From Misgurnus anguillicaudatus (Eukaryota > Chordata > Actinopteri > Cypriniformes > Cobitidae): a stretch of DNA of 64,000 nucleotides. The stretch spans positions 4,385,501 through 4,449,500 of the forward strand of contig NW_027395276.1 in assembly GCF_027580225.2 (NCBI RefSeq), read 5' to 3'. The notes beneath the pieces are model-generated. The model had not been told where the DNA came from. It ran no database searches and worked only from the letters and a program-made list of their open reading frames with translations. Position 1 is the first letter of the stretch; every line of letters begins with the position of its first letter. Below are positions 1 through 11,698 of the stretch, one piece after another. The translations under genes were made by a program, and so were the position numbers.

Positions 1-492
1 TAGCATTGCAAAGGCCTTTAGATGATACTGACCAAATATGATGATGATCGGATTAAATCTCTGGGAGGAGTTCGTTAAAGTACGACGCTTGGAAATGTCA
101 AAAAATGACAGAGAAAATTCAAAATGGCCGACTTCCTGTGGGGTTTAGAGCTTAGTTCCAAGAGACTTTTTTGTAGGTCTTGGGGTGATAGATGATCCTA
201 CCAAATTTTGTATATGTAAGTTTTTCGTAGTGGGCGGGCTGTTCTTTTGAAATTTTGCAGGTGGCGCTATCGAGCCATTTCTACACGCCCACTTCTGACG
301 CCTATACCACATGTAAATTTTCACCACTTCTGACGCATGTGCAAAATTTAATGAGTTTTTGGGCATGTTTAGGCCTTCAAAAATGCGATTCATTTCGGAA
401 AATAATAATAATAATAAACGAAGCAAAAACAATAGGGCTTTGCACCCACGGTGCAGGCCATTCTGGCCTGCTCCTCGGTGCTCGGGCCCTAA
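1..492 (+). repeat. Family A unit 1 (5'-truncated by window edge)
   Basis: The unit runs from the window edge to a full 3' terminus at 416-492 that ends GGGCCCTAA. It contains the conserved block with TTCGTAGTGGGCGG and CAGGTGGCGCTATCGAG, followed by an AAT microsatellite at about 400-415. Confidence 0.75.
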
Positions 493-493
493 T

Positions 494-2729
494 TAAAGCT
501 GCAAGCAGCGATGGAAGGGCCCTCGCACGCATATGCACCGCTACCCTATGGCATTAGTAAAGCAGTGAACCAGGGGATATGAATTAAAGTGGGTAAATAT
601 AGGTGCATATCCAATGGAAAATTTATGTGCCACTCCACCTGTGTGCAGCAGGTGGCGCTATGACTGTACCTGATTATTGTTATATTGACGTGTTCAGGCC
701 GGGACCCTTATCAAACGTATGAAGTCTGGGGCAGATCGAACAATGTATGTCTGAATGACAACAGCTTCCTGTTTCATGGCGAAACATCACACTTTGCCAG
801 GCCGCCACGGACACGCCCTTCAACGAAAAGTCAAGATATTCACAATTTATCACCGCAGAGGGCTTTACATCAATCTAACCAAATATGATGATGATTTGAT
901 TAAATCTCTAAGAGCAGTAAATCATAGTGTAAAACATGGTATTTCCTGCTACCTCTAGATGGCGCTATGACTGAAGCTGAATATTGGCATTGAAATGTGT
1001 TCAGGTCAAGACCCTTATCAAACATGTGAAGCGTGGGGCAGATTGGACATTGTATACCTGAGTTAAAGCCACTTCCTGTTTCATGGCGAAAACGCAGAAA
1101 TTTGGCAGCCCGCCACGGACACACCCTCCAACGAAAAGTCAAGATCTCTGCAATTTAGCGTCGCAAAGGCCTTTAGATAAGACCGACCAAATATGACGAT
1201 GATCGGATTAAATCTGTAGGAGGAGTTTCTTGCAGTATGAAGCCTGGAAATGACCAAATTTGCACAAAAATCAAGGCAAAAATTCAAAATGGCTGACTTC
1301 CTGTGGAGTTTAGAGCTTCGCTCCAAGAGACTTTTTTGTAGGTCTTGGGGTGATAGATGATCCTACCAAATTTCGTATCTGTACATTTTTCGTAGCGGGG
1401 GGGCTGTTCGCTTGAAATTTTGCAGGTGGCGCTATCGAGCCATTTCTACACGCCCACTTCTGGCGCCTATGCCACATGTAAATTTTCGCCACTTCTGACA
1501 TGTGTGCAACGTTTTATGACTTTTTGGGCTTGTTTAGCCTGTCAAAAATGCGATTCATTTACCGATACTTTGCAAGGCCGCCACGGACACGCCCTTTAAT
1601 GAAAAGTCAAGGTCGTTGCTTTTTATCATCACACAAGGTCTTGAGATTACACTGGTGAAATATGATGTTGATATGGTTAAATATCTAAGAGCAGAAAATC
1701 ACAGCGTAAAACATGGTATTTCCTGCTGCCTCTAGGTGGCGCTATGAGTGTTAATGAATTATGCCATGTTGATGTGTTCAGGCCTGGACCCTTATCAAAC
1801 GTGTGAAGTCAGGGGCAGATCGGACATTGTATGCCTGAGTTATAACAACTTCCTGTTTCATGGCGAAACATCACACTTTGCCAGGCCGCCACGGACACGC
1901 CCTTCAACGAAAAGTCAAGATCTTCGCAATTTATCAAGGAAAAGGGCTTAACATCAGTCAGACCAAATATAATGATGATTTGATTAAATCTCTAAGAGCA
2001 GTAAATCAGAGCATAAAACATGGTATTTCCTCCTACCTCTAGGTGGCGCTATGAGTGAAGTTGAATATTGGCATTGAAATGTGTTCAGGCCAAGACCCTT
2101 ATCAAACGTATGAAGCGTGGGGCAGATTGGACATTGTATGCCTGAGTTAGAGCCACTTCCTGTTTCATGGCGAAAATGCCGAAATTTGTCAGGCCGCCAC
2201 GGACACACCCTCTGACGAAAAGTCAAGATCTCCGCAATTTAACATCGCAAAGGCCTTTAGATGAGATTGACCAAATATGACGATGATCGGATTAAATCTG
2301 TAGGAGGAGTTCGTTAAAGTATGAAGGCTGGAAATGACCAAATTTGCACAAAAATCAAGGCAAAAATTCAAAATGGCCGACTTCCTGTTGGGTTTAGAGC
2401 TTCGCTCCAAGAGACTTTTTTGTAGGTCTTGGGGTGATAGATGATCCTACCAAATTTCGTATCTGTACGTTTTTCGTAGCGGGGGGGCTGTTCTCTTGAA
2501 ATTTTGCAGGTGGCGCTATCGAGCCATTTCTACACGCCCACTTCTGGCGCCTATGCCACATGTAAATTTTCGCCACTCCTGACATGTGTGCAAAATTTCA
2601 TGAGTTTTCGAGCATGTTTCGCCCCTCAAAAATGCGATTCACTTTGGAGAAGAAGAAGAATAAATAATAATAATAATAAACGGAGCAAAAACAATAGGGT
2701 CCTCACACCCTGGTGTGCTCGGGCCCTAA
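494..2729 (+). repeat. Family A unit 2, double length
   Basis: This unit carries the 5' terminus at 495 but is about twice the usual length, because the central block is duplicated. The blocks at 1315-1500 and 2400-2585 are near copies. A junction around 1510-1570 leads into a divergent subrepeat (AATGAAAAGTCAAGGTCG). It looks like a recombinant of two units. The 3' terminus at 2678-2729 is the short form without the hairpin (ACACCCTGGTGTGCTC). Confidence 0.7.
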
Positions 2730-2746
2730 TAATAATAATAATAATA

Positions 2747-3992
2747 ATTAAAGCTGCAAGCAGCGATGGAAGGGCCCTCGCACGGATGTGCACCGCCACC
2801 CTATGGCATTAGTTAAGCAGTGAACCAGGGGGATATGAATTAAAGTGGGTAAATATAGGTTGATATTCAAAGGACAAAAAATGTGCCACACCACCTGTGT
2901 GCAGCAGGTGGCGCTATAACTGTACCTGATTATTGTTATATTGACGTGTTCAGGCCGGGACCCTTATCAAACGTGTGAAGTCTGGAGCAGATTGGATAAT
3001 GTATGCCTGAATTACAATAGCTTCCTGTTTCATGTCAAAACATCACACTTTGCCAGGCCGCCACGGACACGCCCTTCAACGAAAAGTCAAGATCTTCGCA
3101 ATTTATCACGGCAAAGGGCTTATCATCAGTCTGACCAAATATGATGATGATTTGATTAAATCTCTAAGCGCAGTAAATCACAGCGTAAAACATGGCATTT
3201 CCTGCTACCTCTAGGTGGCGCTATGACTGAAGCTGAATATTGGCATTAAAATGTGTTCAGGTCGAGACTCTTATCAAACATGTGAAGCGTGGGGCAGATT
3301 GGACATTGTATGCCTGAGTTATAACAACTTCCTGTTTCATCGCGAAAATGCCTAACTTTGTCAGGCCGCCACGGACACACCCTCCAACGAAAAGTCAAGA
3401 TCTCCGCAATTTAACATCACAAAGGCCTTTAGATGAGATTGACCAAATATGATGATGATCGGATTAAATCTCTAGGAGGAGTTCGTTAAAGTACGACGCT
3501 TGGAAATGTAAAAAAATGACAGAGAAAATTAAAAATGGCTGACTTCCTGTGGGGTTTAGAGCTTAGTTCCAAGAGACTTTTTTGTAGGTCTTGGGGGGAT
3601 AGATGATCCTACCAAAATTCGTATCTGTACGTTTTTCGTAGCGGGGGGGCTGTTCTCTTGAAATTTTGCAGGTGGCGCTATCGAGCCATTTCTACACGCC
3701 CACTTCTGACGCCTATACCACATGTAAATTTTCACCACTTCTGACGCGTGTGTAAAATTCATGAGTTTTTGAGCATGTTTAGGCCTTCAAAAATGCGATT
3801 CATTTCGGAAAATAATAATAATAATAATAATAAACGAAGCAAAAACAATAGGGCTTTGCACCCACGGTGCAGGCCATTCTGGCCTGCTCCTCGGTGCTCG
3901 GGCCCTAATAATAATAAACGAAGCAAAAACAATAGGGCTTTGCACCCACGGTGCAGGCCATTCTGGCCTGCTCCTCGGTGCTCGGGCCCTAA
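2747..3992 (+). repeat. Family A unit 3 with duplicated 3' terminus
   Basis: The 5' terminus is at 2747. The 3' terminus occurs twice in tandem, at 3831-3908 and 3917-3992. Each copy ends GGGCCCTAA and the two are separated by AATAATAA. Confidence 0.75.
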
Positions 3993-3993
3993 T

Positions 3994-5096
3994 TAAAGCT
4001 GCAAGCAGCGATGGAAGGGCCCTCGCACACATGTGCACCGCCACCCTATGGCATTAGTAAAGCAGTGAACCAGGGGGATATGAATTAAAGTGGGTAAATA
4101 TAGGTGGCTATTCAAAGAAAATTTGATGTGCCACACCAACTGTGTGCAGCAGGTGGCGCTATGACGGTACCTGATTATTGTTATATTGACCTGTTCAGGC
4201 CGGGACCTTTATCAAACGTGTGAAGTCTGGAGCAGATCAAACAATGTATGCCTGAATTACAACAGCTTCCTGTTTCATGGCGAAACATCACATTTTGCCA
4301 GGCCGCCACGGACACGCCCTTCAACGAAAAGTCAAGATCTTCGCAATTTATCACTGCAAAGGACTTAGCATTAGTCTGACCAAATATGATGATGATTTGA
4401 TTAAATCTCTAAGAGCAGTAAATCACAGTGTAAAACATGGCATTTCCTGCTACCTCTAGGTGGCGCTATGACTGAAGTTGAATATTGGCATTAAAATGTG
4501 TTCAGCTCAAGACTCTTATCAAACATGTGAAGCGTGGGGCAGATTGGACATTGTATGCCTTAGTTATAACAACTTCCTGTTTCATGGCGAAAATGCTGAA
4601 CTTTGTCAGGCCGCCACGGACACACCCTCCAACGAAAAGTCAAAAGCTCTGCAATTTAACATCGCAAAGGCCTTTAGATGAGATTGACCAAATATGATGA
4701 CGATCTGATAAAATCTCTAGGAGGAGTTCGTTAAAGTACGAAGGCTGGAAATGACGAAATTTGCACAGAAATCACAGTGAAAAATCAAAATGGCCGACTT
4801 CCTGTGGGGTTTAGAGCTTCGCTCCAAGAGACTTTTTTGTAGGTCTTGGGGTGTTACATGATCCTACCAAATTTCGTATCGGTACGTTTTTCGTAGTGGG
4901 GGGGGGCTGTTCTTTTGAAATTTTGCAGGTGGCGCTGTTGAGCCAATTCTACATGCCCACTTCTGGCGCCTATGCCAAATGTAAATTTTCGCCACTTCTG
5001 ACGTGTTTGCAAAATTTCATGAGTTTTCGAGTATGTTTAGGCCCTAAAAATTGCGATTCACTTTGGAGAAGAAACGGAATAATAATAATAATAATA
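3994..5096 (+). repeat. Family A unit 4
   Basis: The unit has the 5' terminus at 3994 and the usual internal blocks. It ends in an AAT microsatellite at about 5077-5096 without the hairpin-bearing 3' terminus. Confidence 0.7.
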
Positions 5097-6999
5097 ATTA
5101 AAGCTGCAAGCAGCGATGGAAGGGCCCTCGCACGCATGTGCACCGCTACCCTATGCTATTAGTAAAGCAGTTAACCAGGGGGATCTTAATTATAGTGGGC
5201 AAATATAGGTGGATATTCAAAGGGAAACTGATGTGCCACACCGCCTGTGTGCAGCAGGTGGCGCTGTGACTGTAACTGATTGTTGTTATATTAATGTGTT
5301 CAGGCCGGGACCCTTATCAAAAGTGTGAAGTATAGGGCAGATCGGATAATGTATGCCTGAATTGCAACAGATTCCTGTTTCATGGCGAAACATCACTCTT
5401 TGCCAGGCCGTCACGGACACGCCCTTCAACGAAAAGTCAAGATCTTCGTAATTTTTCATCGCAAAGGGCTTAAGATCTGTCTCACCTGATATGATAATGA
5501 TTTGATTAAATCTCTGAGAACAGTAAATCACAGTGTAAAACAAGGCATTTCCTGCTACCTTTAGGTGACGTTAGGACTGAAGCTGAATATTGGCATTGAA
5601 ATGTGTTCAGGCCAAGACCCTTATCAAACATGTGAAGCGTGGGGCAGATTGGACATTGTATGCCTTAGTTATAAAAACGTCCTGTTTCATGGCGAAAACG
5701 CTGATATTTGGCAGGTCGCCACGGACACACCCTCCAACGAAAAGTCAAAAGCTCCGCAATTTAACATCGCAAAGGCCTTTAGATGAGATTGACCAAATAT
5801 GATGACGATCTATTAAAATCTCTAGGAGGAGTTCGTTAAAGTACAAAGCCTGGAAATGACAAAATTTGCACATAAATTACAGCAAAAATTCAAAATGGAC
5901 GACTTCCTGTGGGGTTTAGAGCTTCGCTCCAAGAGACTTTTTGGTAGGTCTTGGGGTGATAGATGACCCTACCAAATTTCGTATCTGTAGGTTTTTCGTA
6001 GTGGGGGGGCTGTTCTCTTGAAATTTTGCAGGTGGCGCTATTGAGCCATTTCTACACGCCCACTTCTGGCGCCTATGCCACGTGTAAATTTTTGCCACTT
6101 CTGACGTGTGTGCAATGTTTTATGACTTTTTGAGCTTGTTTAGCCTGTCAAAAATGCGATTCATTTAGCGATACTTTGCGAGGCTGCAACGCACACGCCC
6201 TTTAATGAAAAGTCAAGGCCGTTGCTCTTTATCATCACACAAGGTCTTGAGATTACACTGGTGAAATATGATGTTGATATGTTTAAATCTCTAAGAGCAG
6301 TAAGACATAGCATAAAACATGGTATTTCCTGCTGCCTCTAGGTGGCGCTATGAGTGTTACTGAATTATGCCATGTTGATGTGTTCAGGCCTGGACCCTTA
6401 TCAAACGTGTGAAGTCAGGGGCAGATCGGACAACGTATGCCTGAATTACATCAGCTTCCTGTTTCATGGCGAAACATCAAACTTTCCCAGGCCGCCAAGG
6501 ACACGCCCTCCAACGAAAAGTCAAAAGCTCCGCAATTTAGCATCGCAAAGGCCTTTAGATGATACTGACCAAATATGATGATGATCAGAGTAAATCTCTA
6601 GGAGGAGTTCGTTAAAGTACGACGCTTGGAAATGTCCAAAAATGACAGAGAAAATTCAAAATGGCCGACTTCCTGTGGGGTTTAGAGGTTCGCTCCAAGA
6701 GACTTTTTTGTAGGTCTTGGAGTGATAGATGATCCTACCAAATTTCGTATCTGTACGTTTTTCGTAGTGGGGGGGCTGTTCTCTTGAAATTTTGCAGGTG
6801 GCGCTATCGAGCCATTTTTACACGCCCACTTCTGATGCCTATACTACATGTAAATTTTCGCCACTTCTGACGCGTGTGCAAATTTTCATGAGTTTTCGGG
6901 TATGTTTAGGCCCTCAAAAATGCGATCCATTTCGGAGAAGAAGAAGAAGAAGAAGAAGAAGAAGAAGAAGAAGAAGAAGAAGAAGAAAAATAATAATAA
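5097..6999 (+). repeat. Family A unit 5, double length
   Basis: The 5' terminus is at 5097. Like unit 2, this unit contains an extra central block, with a junction near 6115-6180. It ends in an AAG microsatellite (6936-6987) and AAT repeats. It shares its double-length organisation with unit 2, so the recombinant form itself appears to have been copied. Confidence 0.65.
6936..6987. repeat. (AAG)n microsatellite
   Basis: About 17 GAA/AAG triplets stand where the other units have AAT repeats. Confidence 0.9.
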
Positions 7000-7058
7000 T
7001 TAAAGCTGCAAGCAGCGATGGAAGGGCCCTCGCACGCATGTGCACCGCTACCCTATGG

Positions 7059-7357
7059 CAGTGGTTCTCAAACTGGGGGCCGGGGCCCCCAGGGGGGCCG
7101 CGAGATGGTGCCAGGGGGGCCCCAGTTTTATGACATTTTATAAAATAAATTAATTTATCATGAATTCTGTGCAATTAAACCTAAAAAAAATAAGACTACT
7201 AACCAACAACACTACTTCATATCATTTAATATGTGTTGTTTAATTAAAAGTTGAGTTTTAAAACTTTTTTCTTGTCATAAATTTTCTTTGTGGGGGCCGC
7301 GAAGGAATGCGCCATACACAAGGGGGGCCGCACGCTAAAAAAGTTTGAGAACCACTG
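7059..7357. mobile_element. Short non-autonomous hAT transposon with perfect 8-bp target duplication
   Basis: The inverted ends are CAGTGGTTCTCAAACT and AGTTTGAGAACCACTG, typical of the hAT superfamily. The 8-bp target duplication CCCTATGG at 7051-7058 and 7358-7365 is exact, and the uninterrupted site is seen in sister units (for example near 548). The interior has GC-rich subterminal GGGGGCC runs and no transposase ORF. Confidence 0.93.
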
Positions 7358-8014
7358 CCCTATGGCATTAGTAAAGCAGTAAACCAGGGGGGTATGATTT
7401 AAAGTGGATAAATACAGGTGGATATTCAAAGTGAAACTGATGTGCCACACCGCCTGTGTGCAGCAGGTGGCGCTATGGCGGTACCTGATTATTGTTATAT
7501 TGACGTGTTCAGGCCGGGACCCTTATCAAACGTGTGAAGTCGCGGGCAGATTGGATAATGTATGCCTGAATTACAACAGCTTCCTGTTTCATGGCGAAAT
7601 ATCACACTTTGCCAGGCTGCCACGGACACGCCCTTCAACGAAAAGTCAAGATCTTCGCAATTTATCACCGCAAAGGGCTTAACATCAGTCTGACCAAATA
7701 TGATGATGATTTGATTAAATCTCTAAGAGCAGTAAATCACAGAGTAAAACATGGCATTTCCTGCTACCTCTAGGTGGCGCTATGACTGATGTTGAATATT
7801 GGCATTAAAATGTGTTCAGGCAAAGACTCTTATCAAACATGTGAAGTGTGGGGCAGATTGGACATTGTATGCCTGAGTTATAACAACTTCCTGTTTCATG
7901 GCGAAAATGCCGAACTTTGGCAGGCCGCCACGGACACACCCTCCAGCGAAAAGTCAAGATCTCCGCAATTTAGCATCGCAAAGGCCTTTAGATGAGACTG
8001 ACCAAATATGATGA

Positions 8015-8284
8015 TTCAATTCAATTCAATTCAATTCAATTTTATTTATATAGCGCTTTTCACAATACTCAATTGTTTCAAAGCAGCTTTACATTAATAG
8101 AAGCAGTAAAAGCACAGAAAAATGACAGATAGCACAACATAATACACAATAGCATAAGCTGTCAAATTTGCTGAGGCTATGACTCGACATTATGAACGAG
8201 CGTATTACTAATGTAACGTCTAGGAGAAGAAGCTAAATTAAGCCCAAGCAGGCTACCTCCCCGGGGTAAAAAACCCCCTAGGAG

Positions 8285-8322
<38 letters not shown>
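8015..8322 (-). mobile_element. Truncated LINE-like 3' end (RTE/Rex type suspected)
   Basis: On the minus strand the sequence reads AAGCGCTATATAAATAAA followed by TTGAA pentamers, a common 3' tail of fish non-LTR elements. The plus-strand right side is a 38-nt A run (8285-8322). The insertion splits the unit's GATGATGATCGGATTAAA block. The exact family cannot be fixed by eye. Confidence 0.55.
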
Positions 8323-8323
<1 letters not shown>

Positions 8324-8695
8324 ACGGATTAAATCTCTAGGAGGAGTTCGTTAAAGTCCGACGCTTGGAAATGTCAAAAAATGACAGAAAAAATTCAAAA
8401 TGGCCGACTTCCTGTGGGGTTTAGAGCTTCGCTCCAAGAGACTTTTTTGTAGGTCTTGGGGTGCTAGATGATCCTACCAAATTTCGTATCTGTACGTTTT
8501 TCGTAGTGGGGGGGCTGTTCTCTTGAAATTTTGCAGGTGGCGCTATCGAGCCATTTCTACACGCTGACTTCTGACGCCTATACTACATGTAAATTTTCGC
8601 CACTTCTGACGCGTGTGCAAATTTTCATGAGTTTTCGGGTATGTTTAGGCCTTCAAAAATGCGATTCATTTCGGAATATAATAATAATAATAATA

Positions 8696-9776
8696 ATTAA
8701 AGCTGCAAGCAGCGATGGAAGGGCCCTCGCACGCATATGCACCGCTACCCTATTGCATCGGTAAAGCAGTGAACCAGGGGGATATGAATTAAAGTAGGTA
8801 AATATAGGTGGATATTCAAAGGGAAACTGATCTGCCACACCGCCTGTGTGCAGCAGGTGGCGCTATGACTGTACCTGATTATTGTTATATTGACGTGTTC
8901 AGGCCAGGACCCTTATCAAACGTGTGAAGTCAGGGGCAGATCGGATAATGTATGCCTGAATTACAACAGCTTCCTGTTTCATGGCGAAACATCACACTTT
9001 GCCAGGCTGCCACAGACACGCCCTTCAACGAAAAGTCAAGATCTTCGCAATTTATCACGGCAAAGGGCTTAACATCAGTCTGACCAAAAATGATGATCAT
9101 TTGATTAAATCTCTAAGAGCAGTAAATCACAGCGTAAAACATGGCATTTCCTGCTACCTCTAGGTGGCGCTATGACTGAAGTTGAATATTGGCATTAAAA
9201 TGTGTTCAGGTCAAGACCCTTATCAAACATGTGAAGTGTGGGGCAGATTGGACATTGTATGCCTGAGTTATAACAACTTCCTGTTTCATGGCGAAAATGC
9301 CGAAATTTGTCAGGCCGCCACGGACACACCCTCCGACGAAAAGTCAAGATCTCCGCAATTTAGCATCGCAAAGGCCTTTAGATGAGACTGACCAAATATG
9401 ATAATGAACGGATTAACTCGCTAGGAGGAGTTCGTTAAAGTACAACGCTTGGAAATGTCAAAAAATGACAGAGAAAATTCAAAATGGCCGACTTCCTGTG
9501 GGGTTTAGAGCTTAGCTCCAAGAGACTTTTTTGTAGGTCTTGGGGTGCTAGATGATCCTACCAAATTTCGTATCTGTACGTTTTTCGTAGTGGGGGGGCT
9601 GTTCTCTTGAAATTTTGCAGGTGGCGCTATCGAGCCATTTTTACACGCCCACTTCTGACGCCTATACTACATGTAAATTTTCGCCACTTCTGCCACGTGT
9701 GCAAATTTTCATGAGTTTTCGGGTATGTTTAGGCCTTCAAAAATGCGATTCATTTCGGAAAATAATAATAATAAAT
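8696..9776 (+). repeat. Family A unit 7
   Basis: This is an uninterrupted unit of about 1.08 kb, from the 5' terminus at 8696 to an AAT microsatellite at 9762-9774. Confidence 0.75.
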
Positions 9777-11194
9777 ATAGCTGCAAGCAGCGATGGCGGG
9801 CCCTCGCACGTATTTTTACCGCTACACGGTGCCTCCGAGAAAACGATGCACGGTGGGCAAGTGCATCAAGTGGTTAAATATTGGTGGACTATTTATGTTG
9901 TTACTGACCCAATTGGGGACTGTAGGTAAAAGAAACCCCACATTTTGGACAAACGGGGGCGCTAGTGAGCGACTTAAGAGGCACACCTATGTCTGACCTG
10001 TTTGTCAACACTTAACAGTTGACAACTCTGATGTGTGTGCCAAATTTGTAGTTAATCTAAGCATGCCAAGAGGCTTAAATATTTCTGAAATAATAGTAAA
10101 CTTTGATGCGTTGCCATGGCAACAGCGTTCAAGATGTCAAAAATCCCTTCGCATTTTATCATCTCCAATGTCTCAGCATCATGTTGACCACGTTTGGTGT
10201 CAATCGCATGAATATCCTAGAAGGAGTATTTAAAAGTTCACTGCATGGAACTGAAGGGCTTAAATATGCTTTTAAAATGAAAGTAAAGTTTGACGCGTTG
10301 TCATGAGAACAACGTTCGAGATATCAAAAATCCATTCGCAATTTATCATCTACTATGTCTTGGCATCATGTTGACCACTTTTGGTGTCAATCGCATAAAC
10401 ATTCTAGGAGGAGTATTTAAAAGAACATCACATGGAACTGTCAAAAAAATCAACCTTTGTGACTGCAACACTTCCTGGCGCCTGGTGGTGGCGCTATACC
10501 CGAGACTCACAATTGGCACATCGATGCGATCGAAATCTTCAGACGAACAAACACCCCGCGTGTCATCACTATAAGACATTTTTTGCCTTAGATATTAGAC
10601 ACTTTCTGTTTCTCTGATTTCGCCATGACTTTGCCGCTTCGCCATTGCAACACCGTTCGAGATATCAAAAATCCCTTCGCAATTTAGCAAGTCCAATGTC
10701 TTGACATCATGATCACCACGTTTGGTGTCATTTGCTTGAATCCCCTAGGAGGAGTATTCAAAAGTTCACCGCATGCATTTTTTAAACAATCCAAAATGGC
10801 GGACTTCCTGTTGGGCGGAGCTAAAATGTTAGAGGGCGAAAGTTGTTCGGGTCGATGAGATCTATATGTGTACCAACTTTCGTAAATGTGCGTACATGTT
10901 TGCCCGATCTGCACACTACTGTTTGTTTTTGCATTACAGGGGGCGCTACAGAGCCCCCGTGCCACGCCCGTGTTCCAGCCTTTGTCTGTTCGCAATGACG
11001 GACGACTCTAACGTCTGTGCCAAATTTCAAGAGTTTTCGAGTATGTTAAGGCACCCAAAATGCCCAAAAGTGTTAAAAAAAATAAAAATAAAAATAAAAA
11101 TAAAAAAAAAATAATAAATTCGAGCAAAAACAATAGGGCTTCGCACCTTTCGGTGCAGGCCATTCTGGCCTGCTCCTCGGTGCTCGGGCCCTAA
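9777..11194 (+). repeat. Divergent family A unit (subfamily 2)
   Basis: It begins with the same GCTGCAAGCAGCGATGG terminus, but the body differs strongly: it has blocks with TTGACCACGTTTGGTGTCAA and GCATCATGTTGACCAC repeated at about 10190 and 10370. It ends with the hairpin-type 3' terminus at 11121-11194. It therefore shares ends but not body with units 1-7. Confidence 0.65.
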
Positions 11195-11494
11195 TAATAA
11201 TAAACGAAGCAAAAACAATAGGGCTTTGCACCCACGGTGCAGGCCATTCTGGCCTGCTCCTCGGTGCTCGGGCCCTAATAATCCGAGCAAAAACAATAGG
11301 GCTTCGCACCTTTCGGTGCAGGCCATTCTGGCCTGCTCCTCGGTGCTCGGGCCCTAATAATAAACGAAGCAAAAACAATAGGGCTTTGCACCCACGGTGC
11401 AGGCCATTCTGGCCTGCTCCTCGGTGCTCGGGCCCTAATAATAAACGGAGCAAAAACAATAGGGTCCTCACACCCTGGTGTGCTCGGGCCCTAA
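11121..11494 (+). repeat. Five tandem copies of the family A 3' terminus
   Basis: Copies end in GGGCCCTAA at 11194, 11278, 11357, 11438 and 11494. The first four carry the GCAGGCC-ATTCT-GGCCTGC hairpin; the last is the short form. Two sequence types alternate (CTTCGCACCTTTCGGTGC and CTTTGCACCCACGGTGC), so this is not one simple local duplication. Confidence 0.88.
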
Positions 11495-11497
11495 ATA

Positions 11498-11583
11498 TAT
11501 AACCTAAGAAAGACTAGTACTCAGTGCATAGACAGGTTTGTGTTGTTAAAATGAGTTTGGACTGTAGATGTCAGTATTCACTT
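11498..11583 (+). repeat. 86-bp direct repeat, copy 1 (TRIM 5' flank)
   Basis: This stretch starts TATAACCTAAGAAAGACTAG and recurs at 17339-17424 with one visible mismatch. It begins right after the repeat array and lies about 115 bp upstream of the TRIM start codon. Confidence 0.95.
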
Positions 11584-11640
11584 CACTAATCTACTTCGCT
11601 TGCGTTTTCATCTCAAACATGTAAACATTTATTGAGAAGA

Positions 11641-11652
11641 GAAACCGAAACT
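11641..11652 (+). promoter_or_regulatory. Interferon-stimulated response element (ISRE)
   Basis: GAAACCGAAACT is an exact match to the ISRE consensus GAAANNGAAACT bound by ISGF3/IRF factors. It sits 46 bp before the TRIM start codon. Many fish finTRIM genes are interferon- or virus-induced, so the site fits the gene. Transcription start and activity are inferred. Confidence 0.8.
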
Positions 11653-11698
11653 ACTGAAGAGTTTTTGAACGCGTGACTGTATTTGTGCAGTCAGTAAA

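Larger units (their letters stand above)
7001..8695 (+). repeat. Family A unit 6, interrupted by two insertions
   Basis: The unit has its 5' terminus at 7001. It is interrupted by a 299-bp hAT element (7059-7357) and by a LINE-like fragment (8015-8322). Removing both leaves close to the normal ~1.1 kb length. Confidence 0.75.
1..11494 (+). repeat. Head-to-tail array of a non-coding interspersed element family (family A)
   Basis: Unit starts carry GCTGCAAGCAGCGATGG followed by GGGCCCTCGCAC; they recur near 495, 2748, 3994, 5098, 7002, 8698 and (variant) 9778. Most units are about 1.1 kb. Each unit contains subrepeats that begin around GGTGGCGCTATGA and carry shared blocks such as CTTCCTGTTTCATGGCGAAA and AGGCCGCCACGGACAC. 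The 3' terminus, where kept, is AGCAAAAACAATAGGG, a GCAGGCC/GGCCTGC hairpin, then TGCTCGGGCCCTAA next to AAT microsatellites. No domain-bearing ORF is present. Class assignment is uncertain; a rolling-circle (Helentron-like) origin is argued in the findings. Confidence 0.85.

Noticed and set aside
1..9776. Recurrent 60-100 codon ORFs in two overlapping frames in every array unit
   Set aside because: They overlap in different frames, start inside the same non-coding blocks, carry no domain, and simply reflect repeat conservation.
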